This document shows, one piece after another, positions 13,701-24,122 of a DNA stretch of 64,000 bases. The position numbers and the translations under genes are program-made. The DNA is from Sipunculus nudus. Lineage: Eukaryota > Annelida > Sipuncula > Golfingiida > Sipunculidae. The notes under the pieces were generated by a model. It was not told the DNA's origin and made no database searches. It was given only the letters and a program-made list of their open reading frames with translations. Location of the stretch: NCBI GenBank assembly GCA_026874595.1, contig CM049307.1:7899579-7963578 (forward strand), given 5' to 3'. Positions within the stretch are counted from its first letter, which is position 1, and the number at the start of each line of letters is the position of its first letter.

Positions 13701-16700
13701 TCAAAAGTTATGTCTGATGTATTTCTTCTTTACAAGAAGGCATGTATTGTATACTAACTCACATTACACCTGGCAGTAGGCATACCAGTTACCTCCCACT
13801 TTGTATACATATCTTATATAACCTCTACTTTGGATATAGTAATGAGAGTAAAGAAATGGAAATATAAATGTATGAAATGGAAATGTATCATAACAGACAA
13901 TTTAAGAGTGTCTCCATATCACACTTTTAAGATCTTCCAATGCATCATAAAGAAACAGTATTGCTTTACAAATTCCTCTGATATTACTTATCTGATATGT
14001 GAAATGGCCAGTGATGTAAGATTCAACTAGTCCATCTTTTTGGACTTGGACTCAGAGGTAATGACTAAAAAAAATCTCACCAGGAGCTATTTGTGTTTCA
14101 ACATTAAAAGTAAAACTAAGTGTTAACTTACATAAAAATGGACATGACAGTCTGAAATTTCCTTTTTAAATTTCTTGCAAGCAGATTTGTATGGGACCTA
14201 GATGTTGGTTCCAAATGACTCTGACTCAAATTAGACACCTGAGTCCAAGACTCAGGTGGCCTGGACTGTTACTTGAACCCTGACTCGTATGAACTCAACT
14301 CATCAATGTTATTGACCATACTGGTTATCATGTATTGTTTGAATAACTTTGATTCCTTGTCTGCATGTAAATTTATCTCACATGCATCAGGAATAGATAT
14401 TTTGAATGACATATAGGTCTTCTCACTGTTTAGTACAGCGTATGACATGCATGTATTCTCAGTGTTTAGTACAGTGTGTGACATGTATGTCTTCTCAGTG
14501 TTTAGTAAAGTGTGTGACATGTATGTCTTCTCAGTGTTTAGTACAGTGTGTGACATGTATGTCTTCTCAGTGTTTCGTACAGTGTGTGACATGTATGTCT
14601 TCTCAGTGTTTAGTACAGTGTGTGACATGTATGTTTTAACAGTGTTTAGTACAGTGTGTGACATGTATGTCTTCTCGGTGTTTAGTACAGTGTGTGACAT
14701 GCATGTCTTCTGAGTGTTAAGCAGTGTGTGTGACATGCATGTCTTCTGAGTGTTAAGCAGTGTGTGTGACATGCATGTCTTCTGAGTGTTAAGCAGTGTG
14801 TGTGACACGTATGTCTTCTCAGTTTTTAGTACAGTGTATGACATGTATGTCTGCTCAGTGTTTAGTACAGTGTGTGACATGTATGTCTTCTCAGTGTTTA
14901 GTACAGTGTGTGACATGTATGTCGGCTCAGTGTTTAGTACAGTGTGTGACATGTATGTCGTCTCAGTGTTTAGTACAGTGTGTGACATGTATGTCGTCTC
15001 AGTGTTTAGTACAGTGTGTGACATGTATGTCTTCTCAGTGTTTAGTACAGGGTGTGACATGTATGTCTGCTCAGTGTTTAGTACAGTGTGTGACATGTAT
15101 GTCTTCTCAGTGTTTAGTACAGTGTATGACATGTATGTCTTCTCAGTGTTTAGTACAGTGTGTGACATGTATGTCTTCTCAGTGTTTAGTACAGTGTGTG
15201 ACATGTATGTCTTCTCAGTGTTCAGTACAGTGTGTGACGTGTATGTCTTCTCAGTGTTTAGTACATTTTATCAGGTCAGGAGGCGTTCAGTCATCCTCCA
15301 TTTGTGTTCATCCTTATCCTAGATTGTAAACAGCTTGCCTCCAGTAATTGAAATGAAATTGAGGGTTAAGTATCTCAGCTTTATTTGCTTGGAGCTTTGT
15401 ATATTGTTTCTTAAATTAAAAAAAAAATACTGATTAGGTTTAACAAACTTTATGAAAGTACACACAAATAAATAATATGTAATTTTAATTAACAATGCAT
15501 ATAATTGACATATATTTGACTAATTTGCAGTGCTTGGCTGAAGGACCACGATGACCCTGTGATTGAGAGGCTGAGCAGAAAGATCACCCTGTTGACTGGA
15601 CTCACTATGGAAACTGCTGAAGAACTTCAGGTAACCAAGGGATATCAGTATTTTGTAACTGCTGGTGCATCCATTTGATGTTCCATAATCAATGTCCTGA
15701 ATCATTAATTCTTGTTTTTATTTTAATAGTCATTCATAAATTAAGTTCCCACTCAAAATAAATTGATGCATATCTTCATAAACTAGTTTATGGGTTCTTT
15801 GAAAAAACACCAGAAAAATTAATTATTGTTCACATATTTTAGTAACATTCATTGAAGTGTAAATTTCATGTTGTTTTCCATATTTTAGCTCACTTGTGGG
15901 CTATAGCCATGATGCAGCATCCATCTGTTATCAGTCATGTGACATTTGTTGTCTGTTAACACAAGCTGCTTTTCTCAACAATGCTTGGGCAGATCCTGAA
16001 GTTTTGTATACATGTGTAAAATGGACCAAGTAGGCTACATCCAAAATTGGCATCCCCTCCCACATATTTGTATACAGATCTCAAATTTGTAAATTGTCAT
16101 TTATTATAGAAAATATCCCTGAACTCCCTTCATTCAAAAAGCTGTGTTAGTCAACACAATAGATATCAAAAGGTTTCCTGTTTGAAAGAAAATAATTTTA
16201 GATTTTAGGGTTTTAATGGGAACAATTCACAAGTAAGCTTTTGGGACTTTGGCCCTTGTTAAAGGTTTAATTGTATCTGCCAAAACAGTTTTGTGGATAC
16301 GATGTTTTCAGTCGGACGCCGCCACCACTGAGGTTTCCGGAGAACTCCTCTGTAACCACTGGGCGGAATTTTTTTAAATTCGGAATTATGATTGGGTCAC
16401 ATGTGAACTGCTGCCCCCTCATTTTTGGTTGACCTCTGACCTTTCCTCTTTGCCTAGCGTCCATTTGTGCGTCTGTTTCCACACATAAACCCACATATCT
16501 CGGGAACCGTTTGACCGATCAGGCTAAAAATTTTGCACAAATGTAGCCCTTGGAAAGCTTCATAATATACACTAAAAATGGCGGCGCCACTTGCAACCAT
16601 TTTTGCACAGCGTCCATCTGTTCATCTGCCTTGGGATAAAATCACTCATATCTCTGCATTGGTTAGACTTATCCACCTGAAATTTCGCATGTGTATACAT

Positions 16701-19700
16701 CCTGGACAACTTTCTTGATTTTATGACAGGTGGCACCTCCTACATGCATGTTAATGGTGCAGACATCCAAGCTCATATCTCAGGAACCATTTGACATATC
16801 GGGCCAAAATTTTGCATGTGTATAGATCTCATAAAGCTCTTTATCATACACAAAATTGGTAGCGCCCTGACTACCATTTTAGCACATAGTCCTTCTGTTT
16901 GTTTGCTATCACTTCACCATCCAGCTCTGATTTCGGCGGATACATGTAGTCGCTTGTCGACTACCCATATTCTAGTTTTCATATATGTTTGGTTTTGAGG
17001 TCTTCATGAACCCTGGATTAGGGGGTATACAGTGCTATAACTCAATGAAGTGATCCACTGTCTGAGGTTGATGTGTGTATGTGCACCTGCCGTGTGTTTG
17101 ACAACTGTGGTGTTATCTTTCAGGTTGCTAATTATGGTATTGGAGGACACTATGAACCACATTTTGACTTTGCTAGGGTAAGTATTAACATCTTCTGTAC
17201 ATAACTGTCTATTTGAGAAAATTGTTAACTTTGATTTAGCACAAGGTTTAAAATATATAAATCCAAGATAATATGAATAAGAGCCATGTCATAAAGACAG
17301 CATTAACCTGATATTGCCCCTTACACTTCAGCTGCAATGACATATTATTCCTCTTACTTCCTTCATTTTGATATTGCCTGTGCAGTATTTTGTAAATATT
17401 ATAACTTGTATCCATTTTGTTGAAACTGAAATTTGTAAATATTATGATTATACTCTTATGTATAAATTAGCTGGTTGGGTTATATATCAGCTTTGTTATC
17501 CCCTTGTAACAAAGTTTCAAAGAGGATATAGTAATGCCTCCGTGTGTGCGTCTGTCCGTTCTTCCATCTGTCTGCCCGGAATTGGCTTGTGGATCAATTT
17601 AAAGCCAAACGGTTTGACCAAAACCTTTAATCTTGCACATATGGCTCACCAACCCATAGATGAAGAACCTTATCCATTTTGAGGTATTGCGATCAAAGGT
17701 CACAGCCACAGGGCCCACTTTTTGAAAAAGCTTGTGGACCCATTTAAAGCCAAACCCTTTGACCAAAACCTTTTATCTTCCGCATATGGCTCGCCAAACC
17801 CATGGATGAAGAACCCAATTGATTTTCAGGTCACACGTTCAAAGATCACGGCCACAAGGCCCACTTCTTGAAGAAGCTTGTGGACCCATTTAAAGCCAAA
17901 CAGTTCGACCAAAACCTTTAATTTTGCAAATATCGCTCATCCACCCATGGATAAAGAACCCTATCGATTTTGAGTTAATGGGATCACAGCCACAGCGCCC
18001 ACTGCTTGAAAAAGCTTGTGGACCCATTTTAGGCCAAACCAATACCTGTCAGTGTCATCTTGCTTATATGGCTCACCCAACATTTGAAGAATACTGTAAC
18101 CCTATTTAAGTTGAGGTCACATGAGTAAAGGTCAAGGCCAGAGGGCTGCCCTCCTCATTTTCACACTGTGTAATACACCCTTTCTAATTATGCCCCGTGC
18201 GAGGGGATGCGTGTTACCCTTGTTTGGTTACCAAAATCTGGAGGTTGCGCCTTTTAAGCTTGTAGGCCCTTAAATGTCTCTGCCAAGATGAATCCATGTT
18301 TTGCACCATAGGAGCTTTGTTTAAGTGCCATTTAAGTGCCTGTCCAGACATGATAAACTATTAATCTAACAATTCACCTACATTTTACTCACTTTTAATG
18401 TCATATCCAAATTGGTTCTGTTCCTGTGTAATTTAAAAAAATTGTGTATAGAGTGTTCTTGTTTTCACCAGATTGCCATGAATCAGAACTTATTATAAGA
18501 AATTAAATGTCATCCAGGTTTGTAAATATTTTCAAGTAACACACCAATGGTCAATCAGGTATGTATAAAAACAGAAATACCTATCACATCTGTCTGTGAA
18601 AATTAAAAGGCTTTTATTTCCCCTGGGGGGTAGAGATGACCACCATATGAATAATTTTAACTGACACAGATTATCAATATTGTGATCAGAATATTTTTGT
18701 TGCGGTCTGTATCAGCACTTAATGTGACAAGTGTTCTGGTGGTGGCTTGACCATATTAAATGCATGTAGACAGCTCATGTTCTGAGCTGATGAGACTTTG
18801 CACTTGCAGAAAAGAGAAGTAAACACTTTTGAAGATTGGCGAGGCAACAGGATCGCCACTGCCCTGTTTTATGTAAGTCACAGCATGACAGATGAAAGCT
18901 AGGTCTGCATGGTGATGAAAAATGACACTGTTCTCCGCTATAGATGCAGAAGTTGAGGCTCATACAACAAGGGAGGAAATCATCAGCATTTACCTTACAA
19001 CATTTCTCTATAATATTTTATTATTATTCATAATAAATCATCATGTTGGAAAAAGAAACCCATGCAAAATGTTCCACAACCATCGAAAAGTAAGCTTTCA
19101 GGCAATTGTGTTTATAGAAAATAAACAGCATTTGGTAAGAATAGAAATTATCTACTAAAATGGTTGCACAGGTCTGAAGCAAATTTTTTTATGATTCAAA
19201 ATCACTACTTTATCTACAAAATAAAAAAAAAAAAAAACAAATTTGCTGCTGAAAATTTTAACTGCAGATTCATAGTAATTGATGCAAAATGCTGACTTTC
19301 CACAATCTCTTGTTACTAATCACTGCTTGATGCACAAATGAGCCTCGGTTACTGCACACTTTTATTTGTTATTTGCTTTTCAACACACCAAATAAATTTT
19401 CTTACACTGATTCCCCAATCAGAAGCGATCAAGTGACACCTTTGAATCGTGGCGTGGAAACCGTATTGCAACTGTTCTGAACTATGTAAGTCCTTAACAA
19501 ACCTGGGTAGTTTGTAAGTATTATCATGCCTGGCTAGTTAGTAAGTATTATCATGCATGGCTAGTTTTTACGTATTATATCCTGTTAAGGCTATATACCT
19601 GATGTATTTTCATATAGTGGATTGGCTGTTTTGCATGAAAATATGAATGTAATGATTTGTGTGTCATGGTATAGTGGTACCAGTTATAACCATGTATTTT

Positions 19701-22700
19701 CCCTTTATAATTCAATGGTTTAAACATATATCCAATGAAAATTTTACCGTACAATAAAAAGATAAAATTGGCAGAGTAAAATTTCATGAAAATATAACTA
19801 CTTAAATGGGAAAATATACCATGGCAAATTGGACTATTTATTGAGAAATCATTACATTCTCATCAAATATCTTGGAAAGTGTATAACAGTGTATGGTAAA
19901 CTCATATCACTAGCCAGTATATTACTAATAACTGTAGTACTAACTAGAGCATTATGATTGCAAGCATTATGAAAAGCAAGAACTTCTGCCTGACCAGATC
20001 TTGAATCTCCTGTTTTACAATGACCAGATGCTCTGACAGTATTTGCCTTACCAAGAAACATTAGCAGGTTTTAGTTGTCTGTGTATCAAATTTGGCATCT
20101 GTATCATAACATATTGTTATACAGTTTGAATGAAACTTGAAATTATGCATTTAAACTGATGTACAAAGTTCTTTAGAAACCTAAAATAGGTCCTTGTGAT
20201 ATTCCATGAGCTGTAAACAAGTACAATGGTAGTTACTACTTAAAGGCCCCATTTTGAAATGTGCTGCTTTTTAAAATGATAATTTGTTGAACCTTTTATG
20301 AAAAAAGCCAAAAAGTGCCAATCCTATGTTGCACATGCTGTCATTTTTGTTAATATCAGTGTTTATAATATTGAAATCCAAACGTGTCCCCATTACATTG
20401 AAATCTAGGCATGTCCAACTGTGACATCTAGCAGCAATTCAAACAAACTTGGTTAGCAGATAAAAAAAATGACAACAGCTTATAACCTTTCAATTTTTTT
20501 GCACATGTGCAGTCAGTTCTCTCCAGTCATATATTTTTTTACCCATTCGTCAACGTGGGCATGTGTACTATTGTTTACTAACAGCTTGTAGATAAACGTG
20601 CCCGTAGTTCTGTATCAGGAACATTATAAGAACTTTACAGCATATATCCAGAGCAAGTCAGAAATCTCATTAATTTCTACAAGTACAGAGAGTGAACATT
20701 ATAAGAACTTTACAGCATATATCCAGAGCAAGTCAGAAATCTCATTAATTTCTACAAGTACAGAGAGTGAATAGCTGGCTTTAAAACCAGATGCACAATA
20801 AAAAGAGCAGTGTTAGCTGTGCCCGGGATAAAAGATTACAACGAGAGTGAAAAGAAGAACTCCTGAGTCACAGGACTCCTCATGACACAGGGACAAAAAG
20901 TTTCAACTATTTTTAGGACTTCTGGTTACCAGCCATACATTTTGGATAAGTTTAAAAATATACATGCATTCCAGTAGGATACTTTGCCAAGACAGCAGCA
21001 TAATAGGCTTGTTTTAAGATTGTAACCAGTGATGATAAATCTGTTGATCACACTATGATGATTGGGGTTGCATAAGGTTTGGTTGTACTTCCTGTTCTGA
21101 CCAACAGCTGCACTATTATGTATGTACTCCAAGCCAAAGTCTTTACCACGAGGCTGTGCCCTCTATACCAAGGAGTGAATAGGAAATTGTCAAAGGCAGC
21201 AAGTAAATGTAGAACAGAATTGCTTGCTTTAAAATACTTTTTTGACTAACACATGCACTATTCAGTCTAATTTCAGAGGCATGTTTACCTTTCTTACTGA
21301 AAGACTGCATGAAAGCATTTAAAATGTCTCATCATCAACTTGACATGAGCTGACACAAACGCATGTATCATATACTTACTGTATAAATGATTTCCAGTAT
21401 AGCTGGAATTAATTATGTTGGTTTTTAGTTGTTTTGCATAAAATAAAGCAGAGTAAATCATTTGTTTTGTTGAAATAGTGAATTTAAATATCATATTAAA
21501 TTTGATTACAATTTAATAACAAGGATATAAATTTTATTTGAGTTCGCATGTTGTGTATTATACTTGATTGACACAAATACAAGTGAAGCTTATTAAATTA
21601 TGCAAGCTGCTTATGTAAATCTCAAAAATAAATAAATAATATTGACCTTAAGAACAAATTATTTTCAATTTTACTGCTAACTAATAACACATGGTCTTAT
21701 CAGACTGCATTTACAAGTGTTATTTAATTGGTACTTCTACAGTTGTGTCCATGATGTTTTTAAAAACCCTGTAAAAGGAAACAAGAGTTTGAGTTAAATG
21801 TAGAAGTCCCGTGTGTTTAAGTTTCAAGTTATGACCATATAAGCTCAGTCAAGGCTTTTCTCAACTTATTCAGAAAGCATCTTCTGTTTGCAGATGTCTG
21901 ATGTGGAGGCTGGGGGAGCCACTGTTTTCCCGTACATTGGAGTGAAAGTTTTCCCTGAGAAGGTAAGTTTTGGGAAAGGCAATTTAGATTATTCTAATCT
22001 TTCAGGATGTGCCAGTATGGGGATTTTTACTTTACAATATGCGTCAGCTAAGGAAAATCCAAGGTTTTGTCCAAGGTGGATAGTCTGCGTGAGTTCATGG
22101 ATCATAATAGGCCACCAGTTTACTTATAATGATAACCTAATGTTATTTGTCTGCACTGTTGAATACAAGTTTCAGGGATTTGATTAGAATTTTTAATTGG
22201 TTATGTGGGGTACTGATATATTTTTAAAAAACCTTGAGACTGCTTAAATTTTAAATAATTAAAGGCCTTGATTGTCCAGAAATTGTGGACATCTTCAAAC
22301 TTTGAAGCAGATACACCTTAAGCTTTTTTTTGCTTTTCTTCAAAATACATATCAAAGAAAATATATGTGCATTTATAAGTCAAACGGCTTCGGTATTCTC
22401 CCAACCCCGAACCCAGTTGGAACAAGTCTGCTTGTAGATATCCCCAGGACCTCTGAGAAAGTTGAAACAATTAAGACCTTAAATATTGATGAAAATATTT
22501 AAAAAGAAAAAAATACCTTTACCTTTATCTTTCTCATCTTTGGAATAAGAAAGGACTTGACACTGACTGAACTCCTACTTTTTGCGTTGGTATTTGTGCT
22601 GAAAATTTGCGTTTTGTAAAAAAAAAAAAAAATGTTGTTTGTCTTTGCCACCAGGGGGCAGCAGCATTCTGGTACAACTTGCTGAAGAGTGGTGAAGGAG

Positions 22701-24122
22701 ACTATGACACAAGACATGCAGCTTGTCCTGTTCTTGTAGGAACAAAGTGGGGTGAGTTCATTTTGTGACAAAATAAAAGACAATAGTGTACATAACTGTG
22801 GTATGATCAACATTTTGGGTTCAGTTAATTAACATTTTCCTGTGACTTAATTCTGTTCATTGTAGGGTAATTATGACTTAATTATGTTTATTGTAGGGTA
22901 ATTATGAAGCATCTGAGATCTTCATATCTGTCTATATTAAATTCTCTAATTATCCTTTCAAATTTAGATTGTAGACTGTTGTCACATTTGTAAGAATATA
23001 ATGAAACTCTTAGAGATGTGTCAGTGACATATTTTGTTTAGCAATATTTTGGTAATCTTGTACTCTCAACAAATGTATTGACAAGGTAACTGGTAATCTG
23101 CAGATCTTATGCTTCATGAGCTATGACTGCTGCATTCACTGCAGGTATTGTATTCACACAATAAAGCTTAATGAAAATGTTCACAATTTGCCATAATATT
23201 TTTTCACACTTTCAGAAAATATTCCTTTTTTGCAAGATTTAACACTTTTTAGCCCTCAGCCCTTAGGCTGATGGGCTATTGTCGTCACCCAAGCTGTCCG
23301 TCCGTCCGGCGTCTGTTAACTTTTACCTTGTGAGCGGGATATCTGGTAAAGGATTCACCGTCAGAATTTTATTTCCTTGGTAAAGATGTATATCGACAAA
23401 ATCTAGGTCAAGTTCGAAGATGGGTGACCTTGACCTATTTTTCTACATTTTAGAGCTGATTATAGAAAAACACTTAAATGCTTATTACTCTGGAACCATT
23501 TGGTGGATTTTCACAAAACTTACTATGATTAATCGGACTGATAGTCTGTACCTGCTACATGAGTTTTGTGGTGCCACCTACAGTTTCTGATTTTTAATGA
23601 ATTTTTATCGGATTTTTCAATTTTTGGCTTGTGAGCGGGATATCACTAAAAGGATTCACCTTAGGAATTTTATTTTTTTCGGTGAAGATGTATAATGACA
23701 AAATCTCAGTCAAGTTCGAAGATGGGTGACCTTGACCTACTTTTCAAGGTCACAGAGCTTATAATAGAATAAAACTTAGAAGCTTATTTTTCAGAAAGCA
23801 TTTGGTGGATTGTTATGAATCATGGTACATACCTCTCCATTTTAAATTTATAACTGAGACATGTATAGATATACATCCATTTGAGAACAGATATTTAGTA
23901 CTTGTTACTGTTACCACCTTTAAACACTGTTCTTTTGGCTGAGGGCTTTTGTCAGCTTCTGCTGATATTCTAGTTATATTGGCAGAACAGTTAACCAGCA
24001 GAATTGTTTTTCCCCCGTGGGAAACTTAATGAATTTTCTTTAAAATTTCAGTCAGCAACAAGTGGATTCATGAGCGAGGTCAAGAGTTCAATTTCCCATG
24101 CTCGAAAAATTCCAATGAATAA
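4547..24122 (+). CDS. P4HA: Collagen prolyl 4-hydroxylase alpha subunit, C-terminal half (spliced, 5' partial)
   Basis: Span of nine exons. Using one of the two alternative 63-nt exons, the joined coding sequence is 696 nt: 231 residues plus stop. The family enzyme is an ER-lumenal alpha2-beta2 tetramer with protein disulfide isomerase that makes 4-hydroxyproline in collagen X-Pro-Gly using Fe(II), 2-oxoglutarate, O2 and ascorbate. Seen directly: the iron ligands His and Asp in YEPHFDFAR, the distal His in TRHAACPVLVG, the 2-oxoglutarate-binding Lys in VGTKW, then VSNKWIHERGQEF. Every junction is GT-AG and phase-consistent. Vertebrate alpha subunits are about 520-540 residues, so this is roughly the last 45 percent. 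The N-terminal dimerisation and peptide-binding domains must lie upstream of base 1. Introns are inflated by repeats. P4HA1 versus P4HA2 orthology cannot be decided. Confidence 0.96.
5233..6003 (+). mobile_element. Family E element, 5' part
   Basis: Begins after poly-T with inverted pair AGCTCAG ... (T)GAGCT around GACTATAAGTC, then CTATAGGCGTGGTC and CCGTCC. Interrupted by the DNA transposon at 6004. Copies with the same start lie at 29087, 47366 and, inverted, ending at 63021. Confidence 0.7.
6004..7743. mobile_element. Non-autonomous DNA transposon with TA target duplication
   Basis: Terminal inverted repeats CCGTAAAAAACCGCATATAC at 6004 and, reversed, CCGTAAAAACTCGCATATAA from 7743. TA flanks each end (6002-6003, 7744-7745). 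A second inner copy of the CATATAAGTCGA motif lies near the right end. TA duplication and TIR suggest a Tc1/mariner-pogo-type element. No transposase frame is seen in 1740 bp. It is visibly more GC-rich than its host sequence. Confidence 0.75.
7965..9421 (+). mobile_element. Family E element, 5'-truncated, intact 3' end
   Basis: From AAAAACTGTTTTCATACTTC it follows the same order as the other E copies, has a poly-C tract at 8660, the AAACAAGATGAATCTTATAA block (8718) and TCTTATCTCTTAAAGTTGGC, and ends in CAGCTGAGCGATGTGACCCA then TGGGTCCCTTG at 9421. Confidence 0.7.
9422..10655. other. P4HA intron, no gene seen
   Basis: AT-rich intron sequence. No coding segment or element ends were found other than a short T-rich block near 9710-9760 that repeats the TATACTTTTTT motif of 5140-5230. 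Confidence 0.5.
10656..10726 (+). CDS. P4HA: P4HA exon b: 71-nt exon with the RATV...YRVSK segment
   Basis: Acceptor TTTCAG, donor GTACTG; phase 0 in, phase 2 out. Encodes LNRATVQNPQTGKLETAHYR then VSK. In vertebrate P4HA1 the equivalent segment is also a 71-nt exon and exists as two mutually exclusive copies. Only one copy is visible here. The donor GTACTG is weak compared with the other donors of this gene. Confidence 0.93.
12407..13575 (+). mobile_element. Hairpin-capped element, family C, copy 1
   Basis: 5' hairpin ATGCCCCcGCCAC-AAA-GTGGCtGGGGCAT (12407-12435), then ATAGTTTTACCC and TCCGTCC. Six core units of about 160-180 bp each begin GACTTTTTTTCGCAATGCCT. 3' hairpin GTGTTG-TTC-CGACAC (13555-13569), two bases, then CTAG (13572-13575) before TTT. 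All open frames here are repeat shadows. Confidence 0.75.
14408..15265. repeat. 36-bp minisatellite in P4HA intron
   Basis: About 23 units of consensus GTGTGTGACATGTATGTCTT then CTCAGTGTTTAGTACA; four central units (14700-14815) use a variant with TTCTGAGTGTTAAGCA. As 36 is divisible by three, several frames stay open on both strands, giving a 12-residue periodic minus-strand frame of 311 codons. Not regarded as a gene. Confidence 0.95.
15531..15630 (+). CDS. P4HA: P4HA exon c
   Basis: 100 nt after TTTGCAG, donor GTAACC. With the two bases carried from the previous exon it reads SAWLKDHDDPVIERLSRKIT, then LLTGLTMETAEELQ, matching the SAWL...LTGL...TAEELQ block of the catalytic domain. The upstream intron (10727-15530) holds a family C repeat element and a 36-bp minisatellite. 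Confidence 0.95.
16268..16975 (+). mobile_element. Hairpin-capped element, family B, copy 1
   Basis: 5' pair GTATC ... GATAC around AAAACAGTTTT, then GATGTTTTCAG. Core units have TCGGGAACCGTTTGACC and ATGGCGGCGCCAC. 3' hairpin GTAGTCG-CTTGT-CGACTAC (16946-16964), seven bases, CTAG (16972-16975) before TTT. Confidence 0.75.
17124..17177 (+). CDS. P4HA: P4HA exon d: iron-binding His-Asp motif
   Basis: 54 nt, phase 0 at both ends; acceptor TTTCAG, donor GTAAGT. Encodes VANYGIGGHYEPHFDFAR. The His and Asp of PHFDF correspond to the first two Fe(II) ligands (His412 and Asp414 in human alpha(I) numbering). Confidence 0.96.
17495..18222 (+). mobile_element. Hairpin-capped element, family G
   Basis: 5' pair TATCC ... 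GGATA (17497-17527), then TATAGTAATGCCTCC. Core units of about 130 bp (AAGCTTGTGGACCCATTTAA, AAACC, GATCAAAGGTCAC). 3' CCCC-GTGCGA-GGGG (18193-18206) then CTTG (18219-18222) before TTT. Confidence 0.65.
18810..18872 (+). CDS. P4HA: P4HA alternative exon e1 (FY version)
   Basis: 63 nt, phase 0 at both ends, acceptor CTTGCAG, donor GTAAGT. Encodes 21 residues starting KREVNTFEDW and ending RIATALFY. It shares 15 of 21 residues with exon e2 at 19423-19485. Both have strong splice sites and identical length and phase, so each can join exon d to exon f in frame. The FY ending resembles vertebrate alpha(I) (ATWLFY). Inclusion of both would insert 21 extra residues without a frameshift; mutual exclusion is inference. 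Confidence 0.92.
19423..19485 (+). CDS. P4HA: P4HA alternative exon e2 (NY version)
   Basis: 63 nt, phase 0 at both ends, acceptor CCAATCAG, donor GTAAGT. Encodes 21 residues starting KRSSDTFESW and ending RIATVLNY. It lies 550 bp after exon e1 and is its diverged duplicate. The NY ending resembles vertebrate alpha(II) (ATFLNY), whose gene also has alternative exons at this place. The region lies just after the PHFDF iron motif. Confidence 0.92.
19502..19575. repeat. Short tandem repeat of about 33 bp after exon e2
   Basis: Three degenerate copies of TAGTTTGTAAGTATTATCAT ... GGC shortly after the exon e2 donor; each keeps a GTAAGTATT-like sequence in the first two copies. Confidence 0.6.
20619..20768. 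repeat. Perfect 75-bp tandem duplication
   Basis: 20619-20693 and 20694-20768 are identical, starting GAACATTATAAGAACTTTAC. No divergence seen, so it is recent or an assembly artefact. Confidence 0.9.
20769..21893. other. P4HA intron, no gene seen
   Basis: Unremarkable AT-rich intron between the alternative exon pair and exon f. Nothing supported as an exon or element. Confidence 0.5.
21894..21962 (+). CDS. P4HA: P4HA exon f: MSDVEAGGATVFP segment
   Basis: 69 nt, phase 0 at both ends; acceptor TTTGCAG, donor GTAAGT. Encodes MSDVEAGGATVFPYIGVKVF then PEK, one of the most conserved stretches of the alpha subunit and of 2-oxoglutarate prolyl hydroxylases. Translation continues open into the intron for a while, but the strong donor and family alignment fix the end. 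Confidence 0.96.
22655..22751 (+). CDS. P4HA: P4HA exon g: distal His and 2-oxoglutarate Lys
   Basis: 97 nt, phase 0 in and phase 1 out; acceptor GCCACCAG, donor GTGAGT. Encodes GAAAFWYNLLKSGEGDYDTR, then HAACPVLVGTKW. The His of TRHAACP is the third iron ligand and the Lys ten residues later binds the 2-oxoglutarate carboxylate (His483 and Lys493 in human alpha(I)). All catalytic residues are intact. Confidence 0.96.
23251..23973 (+). mobile_element. Hairpin-capped element, family D, copy 1
   Basis: 5' hairpin AGCCC-tCAGCC-ctta-GGCTGat-GGGCT (23251-23277), then ATTGTCGTC and TCCGTCC. Two core units of about 300 bp with GATGGGTGACCTTGACCTA. 3' hairpin TCAGC-TTCT-GCTGA (23952-23965), then TATT and CTAG (23970-23973). 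Preceded by TTTTT and followed by TTA. Confidence 0.8.
24052..24122 (+). CDS. P4HA: P4HA terminal coding exon
   Basis: 71 nt to stop TAA. With the carried G it reads VSNKWIHERGQEFNFPC, then SKNSNE and stop. The WIHERGQEF...PC ending matches the family C-terminus. The Cys of FPC matches the conserved C-terminal cysteine. The acceptor is AAATTTCAG. A family D repeat ends only 78 bp upstream. Confidence 0.95.

Noticed and set aside
14269-15204. 311-codon minus-strand open frame with a 12-residue repeat
   Set aside because: It is a by-product of a 36-bp minisatellite without stops; equally long frames exist on the plus strand, and it lies inside a P4HA intron.
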